Part shown: in pieces, positions 43,165 to 53,374 of the stretch | Layout: each line of letters begins with the position of its first letter | How positions within the stretch are numbered: position 1 is the stretch's first letter | From: Chryseobacterium populi | GTDB taxonomy: Bacteria > Bacteroidota > Bacteroidia > Flavobacteriales > Weeksellaceae | Direction of reading: 5' to 3' | Assembly (NCBI RefSeq): GCF_000282115.1 | Contig: NZ_AKJY01000032.1 | Location: forward strand, 44,623 to 108,622 | DNA length: 64,000 bases | The notes under the pieces: model-generated | What the model was told of the DNA's origin: nothing | What the model saw: only the letters and a program-made list of their open reading frames with translations | Database searches by the model: none | Made by a program: the position numbers and the translations under genes

Positions 43165-45543
43165 ATGAAGCTAAAAGTTACATTACTTTCTGTATTCACT
43201 TTTGCAGGCTTAACGGCCCAAAATATTCAAAATAATCCGGGGAGCAATCACGGAAATAAATTTGAACAATTAGGAACCATACTTCCTACTCCAAATATCT
43301 ACAGAACCGCTTCCGGAGCACCGGGACACGGATACTGGCAAAACAGGGCCGATTATAATATTTCTGCTTACCTCGATGAAGATAAAAGAAATTTAAAAGG
43401 TTCTGAAACTATTACCTATTATAATAATTCACCGGATGAGCTGGATTACATCTGGCTTCAGCTGGATGAAAACCAACAGTCGAATGTAAAAAATGCAGAC
43501 TTTCCTTTTTCTTCCACACTTCCAAAAACTTCAAATGATCAGCAATTAAAAGCTACCAATCTTCCCGCAAAAGACAATGGATATGGTGTAAATCTTGAAA
43601 AAGTGACTGATGTATCCGGGACGCCTCTAAGATACACGGTAAACAAAACCATGATGCGTATTGATTTACCAAAAGTTCTGAAAAAAGGAGAAAAGCTGGT
43701 TTTCAAAATAGACTGGAATTATAATATTCCCAACAGAATGAAGATGGGTGGCCGTGGCGGCTACGAAAACTTTCCTGAAGATGGGAACGATCTGTATACA
43801 ATAACACAATGGTATCCCAGAATGTGCGTATACAGTGATTTTCACGGATGGCAGAACCACCAGTTCACAGGACGTGGCGAGTTTGCTTTAGTATTCGGAA
43901 ATTTCAAAGTTTCGATGAATGTTCCGGCAGACCATATTGTTGGCGGAACCGGGGAATGTAAAAATTATGAACAGGTATTATCTTCTGAACAGCTGGCAAG
44001 ATACAGAAAAGCACAAAATTCTGATGAACCTGTAGAAATTGTAACCCTGGATGAAGCTAAAAAAGCAGAAAAAAACCATTCAAAGCAAAGAAAAACATGG
44101 ACTTTTGAAGCGAATGACGTGAGGGATTTTGCATGGACCTCATCCAGAAAATTCGTGTGGGACGGAATGAATGTGGTCATTCCTGAAAACAACAATAAAG
44201 TAATGGCAATGAGCTTCTATGGAAAGGAAGCATACGGTTTATACAGGAAATTTTCTACAAAAGCCATTGCCCATACCATCAAAACATATTCTGAATTTAC
44301 CATTCCGTATCCGTATCCTGTAGCACAATCCATTGAAGCTGCCAACGGAATGGAATATCCTATGATCTGTTTCAATTTCGGAAGAACAGAGAAAGACGGA
44401 ACTTATTCTGAAGGAACCAAAAATGGGATGATAGGCGTAATTATTCATGAGGTAGGACATAATTTCTTCCCCATGATTATCAACTCCGATGAAAGACAGT
44501 GGAGCTGGATGGATGAAGGCTTAAATACCTTTACAGAATATCTTACCGAAGAAAAATGGGATAATAAATTCCCTTCGAAACGTGGCCCGGCATGGACGAT
44601 CGTGGATTATATGAAACTTCCTAAAGATCAGCTGGAGCCTATTATGAGTAATTCTGAAAACATTATCCAGTTTGGACCGAATGCTTATTCAAAACCGGCA
44701 ACAGGACTGAATATTCTTCGTGAAACCATTATGGGAAGAGAGCTTTTTGATAAGGCTTATAAAACATATGCAAAAAGATGGGCTTTCAAACATCCTGAAC
44801 CTGCGGATTTCTTCAGAACAATGGAGGATGCCAGTGGTGAAGATTTAGATTGGTTCTGGAGAGGCTGGTTTTACGGAACTGATCCTGTAGACATCGCTAT
44901 TGACAAGGTTTCTATCGCAACTCCTGATCTCGAAGCTATTCCGAAAGCCAATGAAATTACCTACAAAGTTGACAAACCTTTACAAAATGATTTTGAGGAT
45001 ATTTCAAAAATCAAAAATAAGGAAGATAAAAATATTACCTTCTATGTAGATAAGGATAAAGATCTTCAGGATTTCTATTATCGTTATGACCGCGGACAGG
45101 AAAAAGTGGACAACAATAAAGACTATATTTTAAACAGAGTTGAAACCACTACCACACTGGATGCTAAAGACAAAGAAAAATTTAAAGATATTACAGCTTA
45201 TCAGATTGATTTTGTGAACAAAGGAGGCTTGGTGATGCCAATTATTCTTGAGTTCACTTTTGAAGACGGATCAAAGCTTTATGATAAATCTTCCGCTCAG
45301 ATCTGGAGACAAAATGAACAGAAAGTTTCAAAGACCTATTATTTTAATAAGAATTTAAAATCAGTACAGCTGGATCCGATGAGAGAAACAGCAGATATTG
45401 ATACCTCAAACAATTTCTGGAGCAATGACGGAACCAATTTCCAGGCTTCAAAATTCCAGGTATTTAAACAGAAACAGGGAGAAGCGGTAAGAGGTGGTGC
45501 CAATGGAAAGGTAAACCCTATGCAGGCCGCAGGAAAGAAATAA
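43165..45543 (+). CDS. M1-family metallopeptidase, exported
   Basis: 792 residues from ATG 43165 (two codons inside an upstream TTG start). A signal peptide runs to about 18 (TLLSVFTFAGLTAQ). The zinc site is HEVGH at 428-432 with the third ligand Glu451 in WMDEGLNTFTEY, the M1 pattern HEXXH-X18-E. The substrate-binding GAMEN box is replaced by NGMEYP at about 394-399. A long N-terminal beta-domain and an additional C-terminal part beyond 560 are present. It probably degrades peptides in the periplasm or at the surface. Confidence 0.93.
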   Translation: MKLKVTLLSVFTFAGLTAQNIQNNPGSNHGNKFEQLGTILPTPNIYRTASGAPGHGYWQNRADYNISAYLDEDKRNLKGSETITYYNNSPDELDYIWLQLDENQQSNVKNADFPFSSTLPKTSNDQQLKATNLPAKDNGYGVNLEKVTDVSGTPLRYTVNKTMMRIDLPKVLKKGEKLVFKIDWNYNIPNRMKMGGRGGYENFPEDGNDLYTITQWYPRMCVYSDFHGWQNHQFTGRGEFALVFGNFKVSMNVPADHIVGGTGECKNYEQVLSSEQLARYRKAQNSDEPVEIVTLDEAKKAEKNHSKQRKTWTFEANDVRDFAWTSSRKFVWDGMNVVIPENNNKVMAMSFYGKEAYGLYRKFSTKAIAHTIKTYSEFTIPYPYPVAQSIEAANGMEYPMICFNFGRTEKDGTYSEGTKNGMIGVIIHEVGHNFFPMIINSDERQWSWMDEGLNTFTEYLTEEKWDNKFPSKRGPAWTIVDYMKLPKDQLEPIMSNSENIIQFGPNAYSKPATGLNILRETIMGRELFDKAYKTYAKRWAFKHPEPADFFRTMEDASGEDLDWFWRGWFYGTDPVDIAIDKVSIATPDLEAIPKANEITYKVDKPLQNDFEDISKIKNKEDKNITFYVDKDKDLQDFYYRYDRGQEKVDNNKDYILNRVETTTTLDAKDKEKFKDITAYQIDFVNKGGLVMPIILEFTFEDGSKLYDKSSAQIWRQNEQKVSKTYYFNKNLKSVQLDPMRETADIDTSNNFWSNDGTNFQASKFQVFKQKQGEAVRGGANGKVNPMQAAGKK

Positions 45544-45563
45544 AATAAATAAGATTGAAGAAT

Positions 45564-45594
45564 AAAAAAGTCACTCCGATGGAGTGACTTTTTT
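45564..45594 (+). terminator. Terminator of the M1 peptidase gene
   Basis: Perfect 14-bp arms (45564-45577 and 45581-45594, core GTCACTCC/GGAGTGAC) with a 3-nt loop and T-tract. Confidence 0.92.
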
Positions 45595-45685
45595 ATTCTG
45601 AACTTCCATTTTAAAATAACCCATAAAACATTTGAAAAACTTGTAACTTTTTGAAAATCAAACCTACTTATTAGTAAAAATATAT

Positions 45686-46405
45686 ATGAAAACATTTCTT
45701 GTCTTTTTACTTATAGGCAGTACTCATTTATTTTCACAAAAGCTGCTTACTCCCAGTCACAACAATATTGATCCTAAACTTATAAAAGAGGAAACATCTG
45801 AAGCAGTCTGGTATGCTGAAAATGCAGGTGCTAAAATAGAAATAGGGACTATCATTACAGACCTCAAAAAATTAAACAAAACAGATCTGCTCATTAGAAC
45901 TACCGTTAAAATGAAACAGGCTCCTGATGCCAGCTGGGTAGATTCTACGATTGTAAAAACAGCTAATTTCCAACCTGTCTACCATTCATCTTTTAATTCA
46001 ATGAGAGATATGGTTCTGAAGTCAGAGAAAAATAAAGTAACAGGATATTATCTGGATAAAAAAGCTCAGAAAAAAGACAATATCGAAATCCCTGCAGCAG
46101 ATTATTTTGACAGCAACAGCTATTCTGTGCTGATCCGTTTTTCTCCGTTAAAGGAACATTACACCGATGAAATATCCATTTTTGATTATAACCCGGATGC
46201 CAAAAAAGGAGTTATAAAAGCTTACATACAGGATGTACAGAAAACTGAGTATAATGGCAGAAAGGTATGGGCTGTAAAAACAACCGATGATATCAAGGAT
46301 AAGACAGTCATTGTCACCTATTATATTGATACTGAAACAAGAAAGATTCTGAAACAGGATATAGACCTCGGCGGAAGAAAAATGACTATGGAAACCATTA
46401 AATAA
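45686..46405 (+). CDS. Exported protein resembling DUF3108
   Basis: 239 residues with a signal peptide (FLVFLLIGSTHLFSQ). The mature part alternates beta-strands and resembles the DUF3108 fold, a half-barrel related to LolA: VWAVKTTDDIKDKTVIVTYY followed by IDTETRKILKQDIDL near the end is its typical closing hairpin. The likely location is periplasm or outer membrane inner leaflet. No catalytic motif is visible. The gene stands alone, followed by a small double-glycine peptide gene. Family assignment is moderate. Confidence 0.65.
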   Translation: MKTFLVFLLIGSTHLFSQKLLTPSHNNIDPKLIKEETSEAVWYAENAGAKIEIGTIITDLKKLNKTDLLIRTTVKMKQAPDASWVDSTIVKTANFQPVYHSSFNSMRDMVLKSEKNKVTGYYLDKKAQKKDNIEIPAADYFDSNSYSVLIRFSPLKEHYTDEISIFDYNPDAKKGVIKAYIQDVQKTEYNGRKVWAVKTTDDIKDKTVIVTYYIDTETRKILKQDIDLGGRKMTMETIK

Positions 46406-46594
46406 ACATTCGTCAGGCTTTATACAGTCAATATCGATCACAACATATAAAATATTGATTATCAAAACACAAAAATCAACAATCGGTCTACATACGGCTT
46501 CTTATATATCCAATAAAAAGCTTACATTTAAATTGTCAAAAACCCTGATTGACATTAAATGTTCAGGAAAATCAAAAAAACAAAATATTAATTT

Positions 46595-46726
46595 ATGAAA
46601 AATGCTAAATCATTAAGCAGAGACGTCCAAAAAGCTATTATCGGGGGCGCAAGAGTTGTTTGTTGTGAATACAACGACCAGGGAAAATGCATCTTATGGA
46701 TTGGTCCCGGACAGAATTGTCCTTAA
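46595..46726 (+). CDS. Double-glycine leader peptide (bacteriocin-like), 43 residues
   Basis: Read by hand from ATG 46595 to TAA 46724-46726. The N-terminal MKNAKSLSRDVQKAIIGG has the pattern of double-glycine leaders (a LSR-x-Q/LK core and GG at 17-18) cut by C39-type peptidase/ABC exporters. The mature 25 residues ARVVCCEYNDQG and KCILWIGPGQNCP have four cysteines (23, 24, 32, 42). Short peptides of this kind, labelled bacteriocin-like, are frequent in Chryseobacterium. No exporter or modification enzyme is in the window, so processing would depend on genes elsewhere. It has its own terminator. Confidence 0.7.
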   Translation: MKNAKSLSRDVQKAIIGGARVVCCEYNDQGKCILWIGPGQNCP

Positions 46727-46756
46727 TCAGAGAAACTAACTATTATCACAAAAAAA

Positions 46757-46784
46757 AGAAGCCGGAAATTTCCGGCTTTCTGCT
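46757..46784 (+). terminator. Terminator of the small peptide gene
   Basis: A perfect 20-nt palindrome at 46759-46778 (AAGCCGGAAATTTCCGGCTT) is preceded by A and followed by a T-rich stretch. Confidence 0.85.
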
Positions 46785-46793
46785 TTAATTTTT

Positions 46794-46868
46794 CTGCCAA
46801 ATTTTCATACCCGAAAATAAAAATCTGCCATTTCATCCACAGGCTACCGATGGCACACATTTAGAGAA
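46794..46868 (+). promoter_or_regulatory. Putative sigma-54-like groESL promoter with CTGCCA repeats
   Basis: TGGCAC at 46851-46856, ACATT, then TAGAGAA: GG-N10-GA, the same spacing and ending as at htpG. Two direct copies of TCTGCCA followed by TTTCAT-like sequence begin at 46793 and 46824, 31 nt apart, about three helical turns. No CIRCE element is present. The factor is inferred. Confidence 0.4.
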
Positions 46869-46904
46869 TTACAATGCAGAAACAATAAAAAAAACAGATA
46901 TATT

Positions 46905-47183
46905 ATGTCAGTAAACTTTAAACCACTAGCAGACAGAGTTCTAGTAGAACCAATTGCTGCAGAAACTAAAACAGCATCAGGTATTATTATTCCGGACACA
47001 GCAAAAGAAAAACCACAAGAAGGTACAGTAGTAGCAGTAGGCCCTGGTAAAAAAGATGAGCCTACCACTGTTAAAGTAGGTGACAAAGTTCTTTATGGAA
47101 AATATTCAGGAGCTGAATTAAAACTGGAAGGAAAGGATTACTTAATTGTAAAAGAAGGAGATTTACTAGGAATCATCGGTTAA
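46905..47183 (+). CDS. groES: Co-chaperonin GroES
   Basis: 92 residues, the usual length. The start [20 protein letters not shown], the mobile loop around 20-32 ([13 protein letters not shown], with the GroEL-binding III region), and the C-terminal [13 protein letters not shown] are diagnostic. It caps the GroEL ring. It precedes groEL by 92 nt, in the usual order. No other hairpin separates them, so one transcript is likely. Confidence 0.98.
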   Translation: MSVNFKPLADRVLVEPIAAETKTASGIIIPDTAKEKPQEGTVVAVGPGKKDEPTTVKVGDKVLYGKYSGAELKLEGKDYLIVKEGDLLGIIG

Positions 47184-47269
47184 TTTGTAAAAAGTAAAAT
47201 GTATTCATGTAAAATGATTTCATGAATATAATTCATTAATACATTGTACAAAGTACATTAATACAATAA

Positions 47270-48901
<1,632 letters not shown>

Positions 48902-48933
48902 CAGCGTGTCGCTGAAACAATTTAATATACTAG

Positions 48934-48962
48934 CCGCTTTGCTTTTGCAGGGCGGTTTTTTT
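48934..48962 (+). terminator. groEL terminator
   Basis: CCGCTTTGC (48934-48942) pairs with GCAGGGCGG (48947-48955), with two G-T pairs, loop TTTT, then eight T. Confidence 0.85.
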
Positions 48963-49105
48963 GTAAAAATTCAATAAGCTTTATGTTAAACTTTAGTCTA
49001 AAAATAAATTGTATTTAGTTGCAATTATTTCGAAAAAAGCCATTTATTAATTTATAATCTTTAATTAATTTTACAAAATACAAACTACTAAACAATATTA
49101 ATCTC

Positions 49106-49624
49106 ATGAATCTAAAAACATTAATCATCCACACCGTTCAATACAACCATTGGGTTATCAATAAGTATATCGACTGGCTTTCTACCAAGTCCGATGAGCA
49201 GCTCAATCAGGAAGTTATTTCAAGTTTTCCAACGATCTTAAAAACATTACATCACATTTGGCAGACACAGGAATATTGGTGGAGTTATATATCAGAAAAT
49301 AATGATTTCGACTTTGCCGCCACCTCAGCTATCACGGATAAAGAAGAGATTTTCAATGCCATCAGAAACAATTCTCAAAAACTTATGAATTATGTAGAAA
49401 GTTTATCCGAAGAAGGTTTGACAAAAAATGTAAAAATTGAATCACAATGGTTTCAATGCGATTTTTCAAAATATGAATATATTCAGCATATTGTTTTACA
49501 CGGAACCTATCACAGGGGGCAGATTGTAACCATGGGACGAAACATTGGAATCACCGATGCTCCAATGACAGATTACAATTTCTGGAATATTTATAAAGAC
49601 GCAGAGGTAGCAAATACCAATTAA
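49106..49624 (+). CDS. DinB-family protein
   Basis: 172 residues, four-helix bundle of the DinB/YfiT metalloenzyme superfamily. Metal-binding histidines appear at 49/50 (LKTLHHIW) and 133/137 within YIQHIVLHGTYHRGQI. Some members are thiol transferases, such as bacillithiol S-transferases; most in Bacteroidota are unassigned. Length is normal. It begins 204 nt after groEL with no operon partner and has its own terminator. Confidence 0.88.
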   Translation: MNLKTLIIHTVQYNHWVINKYIDWLSTKSDEQLNQEVISSFPTILKTLHHIWQTQEYWWSYISENNDFDFAATSAITDKEEIFNAIRNNSQKLMNYVESLSEEGLTKNVKIESQWFQCDFSKYEYIQHIVLHGTYHRGQIVTMGRNIGITDAPMTDYNFWNIYKDAEVANTN

Positions 49625-49649
49625 CTGAAATACAATCAAATACAATATA

Positions 49650-49677
49650 ACCATTCTGTTTACAGGGCGGTTTTTAT
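49650..49677 (+). terminator. Terminator of the DinB-family gene
   Basis: ACCATTCTG (49650-49658) pairs with CAGGGCGGT (49663-49671) with one mismatch and two G-T pairs, followed by T. Confidence 0.6.
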
Positions 49678-49766
49678 TAAATGTAACACACAAATTAGAT
49701 TCGTTAAATACAGCTTTGCTTGTAGGCAACCGAAAAAAACTGGCAAACAGGGCAACTTGAACCTCC

Positions 49767-49810
49767 GCTGGCGTAAACACCCCCTCGCTCGAGCGATGAT
49801 GCCCGCCAGC
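49767..49810. repeat. GC-rich nested palindrome
   Basis: Outer arms GCTGGCG (49767-49773) and CGCCAGC (49804-49810) flank an inner perfect palindrome TCGCTCGAGCGA (49785-49796). It is much richer in G and C than its surroundings, in an otherwise empty intergenic stretch (49678-49860). It looks like a mobile-repeat remnant or a structured RNA end. Confidence 0.5.
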
Positions 49811-49860
49811 AAAGGAAATCTATACCAGCCTTTTTATTAAAACTAAAAATCAATTAATTC

Positions 49861-50316
49861 ATGATTAAGCTATATATTTTAATAGTAACAGCATTCTTAT
49901 TCTTCTTCGGTTGTAAGAAAAATAATATGGAATACAGTGTCGGTCAGGAATGGAAGTACAAAACCCGTCCTGCGGAAGAAAACTCTACCATTAAAATTTT
50001 AAAGATTGAAGAATATCCTAAAACTGGAAAAGTTATTCATATCTCAGTTAACGGATTAAGGATGAAAAATCCTGGCAGCCCTGAAGGTTTTGCAAAAAGT
50101 CTCAGCCATATTCCGATTTCTGAAGAAGCACTGGACAAAAGTGTTACCAAACTAAAAAATGAAAACGGTAAAATGCCTGACTCCACTGAAATGGATGGAT
50201 ATTCTTATTGGAAAAAAGAATTTGACAAAGGAAACGCCGGAATATTTACCATCCCCGTTTCTGAGATTGTAATTTCAATAGAAGAAGCAATTTTAACAGG
50301 AAATGTGGATCAATAA
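49861..50316 (+). CDS. Hypothetical lipoprotein
   Basis: 151 residues, unrecognised. Signal peptide with lipobox FFFGC (Cys18), then a soluble domain of about 130 residues starting MEYSVGQEWKYKTRPAEENS, a pattern I associate loosely with small DUF-type proteins that carry SVGDEWKY at their start. Residues 60-120 are helical and charged; no metal or catalytic signature. It lies at the head of a run of small plus-strand genes (49861-51970) that have little intergenic space. Confidence 0.7.
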   Translation: MIKLYILIVTAFLFFFGCKKNNMEYSVGQEWKYKTRPAEENSTIKILKIEEYPKTGKVIHISVNGLRMKNPGSPEGFAKSLSHIPISEEALDKSVTKLKNENGKMPDSTEMDGYSYWKKEFDKGNAGIFTIPVSEIVISIEEAILTGNVDQ

Positions 50317-50395
50317 AACCCAACACTATCAAGCTGACCTTTAGTAAAATAAGTTATCCGTATCATTTTAATTAATCTAAAATTGAGTGAAATTT

Positions 50396-50686
50396 ATGAA
50401 CGAAAAAGAACGCAGAAAACAAATTCGGGATGAGTGGAAACAAAAGCAACGGAAAGAATTTGAAAAAAAACTGCCAATGGACAGAAAATCATTTGAGAAA
50501 TTATTTGATTATCTTGACCATCAATTAGAAGAAGTAGACTGTGATGATACCAATACATTAACAGCAGAATTTTTGAGAAAAAATAAAGTAACAAATATTG
50601 AAAATGTTATAAATTGGCTGGCTGAAAACGGAGGTTATTGTGACTGCGAAATCTTAGCCAATGTTGAAGAGAAATTTGAACTGTAA
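50396..50686 (+). CDS. DUF2695-family protein
   Basis: 96 residues from ATG 50396; a GTG 9 nt upstream is possible. The charged N-terminus (NEKERRKQIRDEWKQKQRKE) is followed by FEKLFDYLDHQLEEVDCDDT and ends GGYCDCEILANVEEKF, the closing signature of DUF2695, in which two cysteines may bind a metal. The family is common in Bacteroidota and Firmicutes next to small, strain-variable genes; its function is unknown. It lies between two other small genes, 80 nt after the lipoprotein. Confidence 0.8.
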   Translation: MNEKERRKQIRDEWKQKQRKEFEKKLPMDRKSFEKLFDYLDHQLEEVDCDDTNTLTAEFLRKNKVTNIENVINWLAENGGYCDCEILANVEEKFEL

Positions 50687-50737
50687 GGCTCATTTTCTAG
50701 TCCAGAGAAAGGCAAAATTAAACTTAATACCAAATAC

Positions 50738-51295
50738 ATGAGCAAAGAAATTATTTCGAAAACAATCGGATCTTTGAAACAGGATGAAAGCTTTTCTGAC
50801 TGGTGGAAAAGTGCTGAAATTGAAATTCCATTGATGAACAAGGAGAAGCTGGCTATAACATTCATGGATTTTGAACCTGAACATGATACAACCTTTGTTG
50901 AAGAAGCTGATCAGGCTTTGGAAAATTTCTTACGGCTTACTATTGATGACAGAAACTCAATATCTGAGTTTGCTTATAAAAACTGTATGGATTTTTTAGA
51001 AGCTGTAGGATATGACGAAGACGATGAACCTTTATGGGAAATTCAAAACCATGATAAAATCTGGAATTTTGTCCAACCGACTGAAATTTACATTTCAAGA
51101 CGACACAGAAGAGATAAAGATATATATGTCCAAATTGTCTGTGAATGTGATTGGGAGCAGGAACACGGACTTCAACTTGTTTTCAGGCAGGGAAAACAAT
51201 TAACAAGAATTAGCAGTCAGGACGGACATATAACGGAAGCAGATGCCTACGACAAACCGGACAGCGAAGATGAATTATTATCAAAATTCATTTAA
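50738..51295 (+). CDS. DUF6985-like acidic protein
   Basis: 185 residues, strongly acidic, no signal peptide. The central part DEPLWEIQNHDKIWNFVQPT and the stretch YVQIVCECDWEQEHGLQLVF match what I remember of DUF6985, a family frequent among candidate immunity or stress-island proteins. Nothing catalytic is visible. It lies 51 nt after the DUF2695 gene and 15 nt before DUF2461, so the three are probably one operon. The family label is only moderately sure. Confidence 0.7.
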   Translation: MSKEIISKTIGSLKQDESFSDWWKSAEIEIPLMNKEKLAITFMDFEPEHDTTFVEEADQALENFLRLTIDDRNSISEFAYKNCMDFLEAVGYDEDDEPLWEIQNHDKIWNFVQPTEIYISRRHRRDKDIYVQIVCECDWEQEHGLQLVFRQGKQLTRISSQDGHITEADAYDKPDSEDELLSKFI

Positions 51296-51310
51296 CATCT
51301 ACACAGCACC

Positions 51311-51970
51311 ATGAAGAAAGCCTTTGAATTCCTTAAACAACTACAGAAAAACAACACCCGCGAATGGTTTGCCCGGCACAAACCGGAATACGATTCAGTG
51401 GTAAAAGAAAACAAAATATTTTTCAATAAAATCTATACCGAACTTCAGGAACACGATCAGTTAAAAGGAATCCATATTTTCAGAATTCACAGGGATGTTC
51501 GTTTTTCTAAGGACCCTACTCCTTATAAAAATAATTTCGGGGTTGGATATTCCCGTTCAAAACCAATGTTGAGAGGTGGATATTATATTCAGCTGGAACC
51601 CGGCAACAGCTTTGTTGGCGGTGGATTCTGGGCTCCTGATGCTAAAGATTTACTCCGCATCCGTAAAGAATTCGAGCTCAATACAACGGAAATCAACAAG
51701 ATCACTTCGGACCCAACATTTATAAAATACTTCGGAGAAATCAAGGGCGATAGTGTAAAAACAGCCCCGAGAGGTTTTGATAAAGATCATCCTGCCATTG
51801 ATTTAATCAGAAAGAAACAATTTGTTGTAATGCGAAAATTTACGGATAAGGAAGTTTTATCGGACAACTTTCAAAAGGAAGCAGTTCTGACCTTATTAGC
51901 CATGCGTCCGTTTTTTGATTATATGAGCGAAATCCTCACTACCGATTTAAACGGAGAATCTTTATTTTAA
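51311..51970 (+). CDS. DUF2461-family protein
   Basis: 219 residues, soluble. Family hallmarks: FLKQLQKNNTREWFARHKPE near the start, RIHRDVRFSKDPTPYKNNFG (about 58-77) and GGYYIQLEPGNSFVGGGFWA (about 90-109). These motifs define DUF2461 (TIGR02453), found widely without assigned biochemical role. Full length. Closest neighbour upstream is 15 nt away, and a convergent VOC gene lies downstream. Confidence 0.88.
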   Translation: MKKAFEFLKQLQKNNTREWFARHKPEYDSVVKENKIFFNKIYTELQEHDQLKGIHIFRIHRDVRFSKDPTPYKNNFGVGYSRSKPMLRGGYYIQLEPGNSFVGGGFWAPDAKDLLRIRKEFELNTTEINKITSDPTFIKYFGEIKGDSVKTAPRGFDKDHPAIDLIRKKQFVVMRKFTDKEVLSDNFQKEAVLTLLAMRPFFDYMSEILTTDLNGESLF

Positions 51971-52055
51971 ATCTAGGCCTAAATAACAGCTAGAAATAAT
52001 TAATGGATTTCAGTCCGGAAATAACCGTTTTCTTTTCAGACTTCTGATATTTCAT

Positions 52056-52454
52056 TCACATCCCCTGCTCCATCAATAGTATATTAAATTTATGCCCATC
52101 AGGATCGGCAAAAACAAAACCATAATGACGTGTTTCGTCTCTCCCGGCTTCGTTAAAAATCTTACCTCCGGCTTCTTTAACTTTATCAATCCATTCCTGC
52201 ACTTCCTCTTTGGTTTCTGCAGAAAGGGTGAACATCACTTCATTCGTGTTCTCCGGTCCGGATGGTAAATATTCATCTATTTGAGAACCTTTTTCAAAAA
52301 AATGAATCACAAAACTATTATCACCGAAAAGAAAACTGGCCAATTGAGGATTATTGTTCGGCTTATTGGGAGTAAAGCCTAACTGGATGTAGAACTGATG
52401 AGTACGGGCGGCATCTTTTACACTGAAATTAGCCCATATTTTTTTCGTTTTCAT
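52056..52454 (-). CDS. VOC-family (glyoxalase-like) protein
   Basis: 132 residues forming one paired beta-alpha-beta-beta-beta unit of the vicinal-oxygen-chelate superfamily. It starts KKIWANFSVKDAARTHQFY and closes GFVFADPDGHKFNILLMEQG, with the typical DPDGH motif and a conserved Glu near the end as metal ligand. It resembles the group often called glyoxalase/bleomycin resistance or extradiol-dioxygenase-like proteins. Substrate unknown. Single gene on the minus strand inside a plus-strand region. Confidence 0.88.
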   Translation of the reverse strand: MKTKKIWANFSVKDAARTHQFYIQLGFTPNKPNNNPQLASFLFGDNSFVIHFFEKGSQIDEYLPSGPENTNEVMFTLSAETKEEVQEWIDKVKEAGGKIFNEAGRDETRHYGFVFADPDGHKFNILLMEQGM

Positions 52455-52634
52455 ATTGTTGGATTTTGAAATAACATACAGTAATCATACCAGTATATTA
52501 CTTTGAAGTTTTAAAAAAACAATCGTAATAACTTAATACTTTAAATATTTCTGTTTTCATATCATTTTTTTTCTGTAAAAACTGATAAATAGAATAAATT
52601 TGAAATATATTTAAATGATAAACACCAATTGAAA

Positions 52635-53129
52635 ATGAGCGATTTTGAACTTTGGGAAGAAGAATTAAAAACAATATGGAATCAGCTAGGAGAAATTTCT
52701 GATGATGATTTCATCAAAAAAATAAAATGCCATACAGAAAAGATTTCCGATGGCTCACCCAATGCCATTGCCGATTTTGAAAGAGCATGTTCTTATGATT
52801 CAACCGGTTTTGAAGAAAAAGCAGAACCTCTTTACCGGTCTGCTCTACATTTAGGTTTAACCGGGTTGAGAAGAAGGAGGGCCAGGATCCAGCTGGCAAG
52901 CACCTTACGAAATAATGGAAAAATCCACGAAAGTATAGAAATCCTTAGAGAGGAAAAAGAAAATTATTCTGATGAATTGGACGATGCTGTGAATGCTTTT
53001 TTGGCCCTCTCTCTTTCTTCGATCAATAAAGACAAGGAAGCATTGTCATTAGCACTTATGTCTTTATCCACTTATCTCCCAAGGTATAATAAATCAGTTT
53101 ATAATTATTCGAAAAAAATAATCGAATAA
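52635..53129 (+). CDS. Tetratricopeptide-repeat protein
   Basis: 164 residues from ATG 52635; a TTG two codons upstream was dropped. An all-helical soluble protein with three TPR-like units: AEPLYRSALHLGLTG (about 63-77), RIQLASTLRNNGKIHESIEI (about 84-103), and FLALSLSSINKDKEALSLAL. It resembles the group 5 TPR family, small proteins of about 160 residues usually near no fixed partner. A role in protein-protein contacts is likely; nothing more can be read. Confidence 0.8.
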   Translation: MSDFELWEEELKTIWNQLGEISDDDFIKKIKCHTEKISDGSPNAIADFERACSYDSTGFEEKAEPLYRSALHLGLTGLRRRRARIQLASTLRNNGKIHESIEILREEKENYSDELDDAVNAFLALSLSSINKDKEALSLALMSLSTYLPRYNKSVYNYSKKIIE

Positions 53130-53209
53130 AAGGAGTTAAAATCATTCGAAAATAAAACCAGGATGGTTGTTGTATGATCAAATTATTATAAACAATCACA
53201 TTTAGCCTG

Positions 53210-53237
53210 ACCGTTCTAAAACCAGAACGGTTTTTTT
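53210..53237 (+). terminator. Terminator of the TPR gene
   Basis: ACCGTTCT (53210-53217) pairs perfectly with AGAACGGT (53224-53231) and a T-tract follows. The remaining 53238-53374 holds no feature I can name. Confidence 0.88.
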
Positions 53238-53374
53238 ATACCCATAAAATAACGAAAACGGGTAATTGACATAAAACCGGAATACAAACAAATTTGTATA
53301 AGGTATTTAAATAAAAACCACCAGAGTAGCCGAAAACTGTAATTTTTAAAGAGTAGGCCTAAAAACATAAGCAC

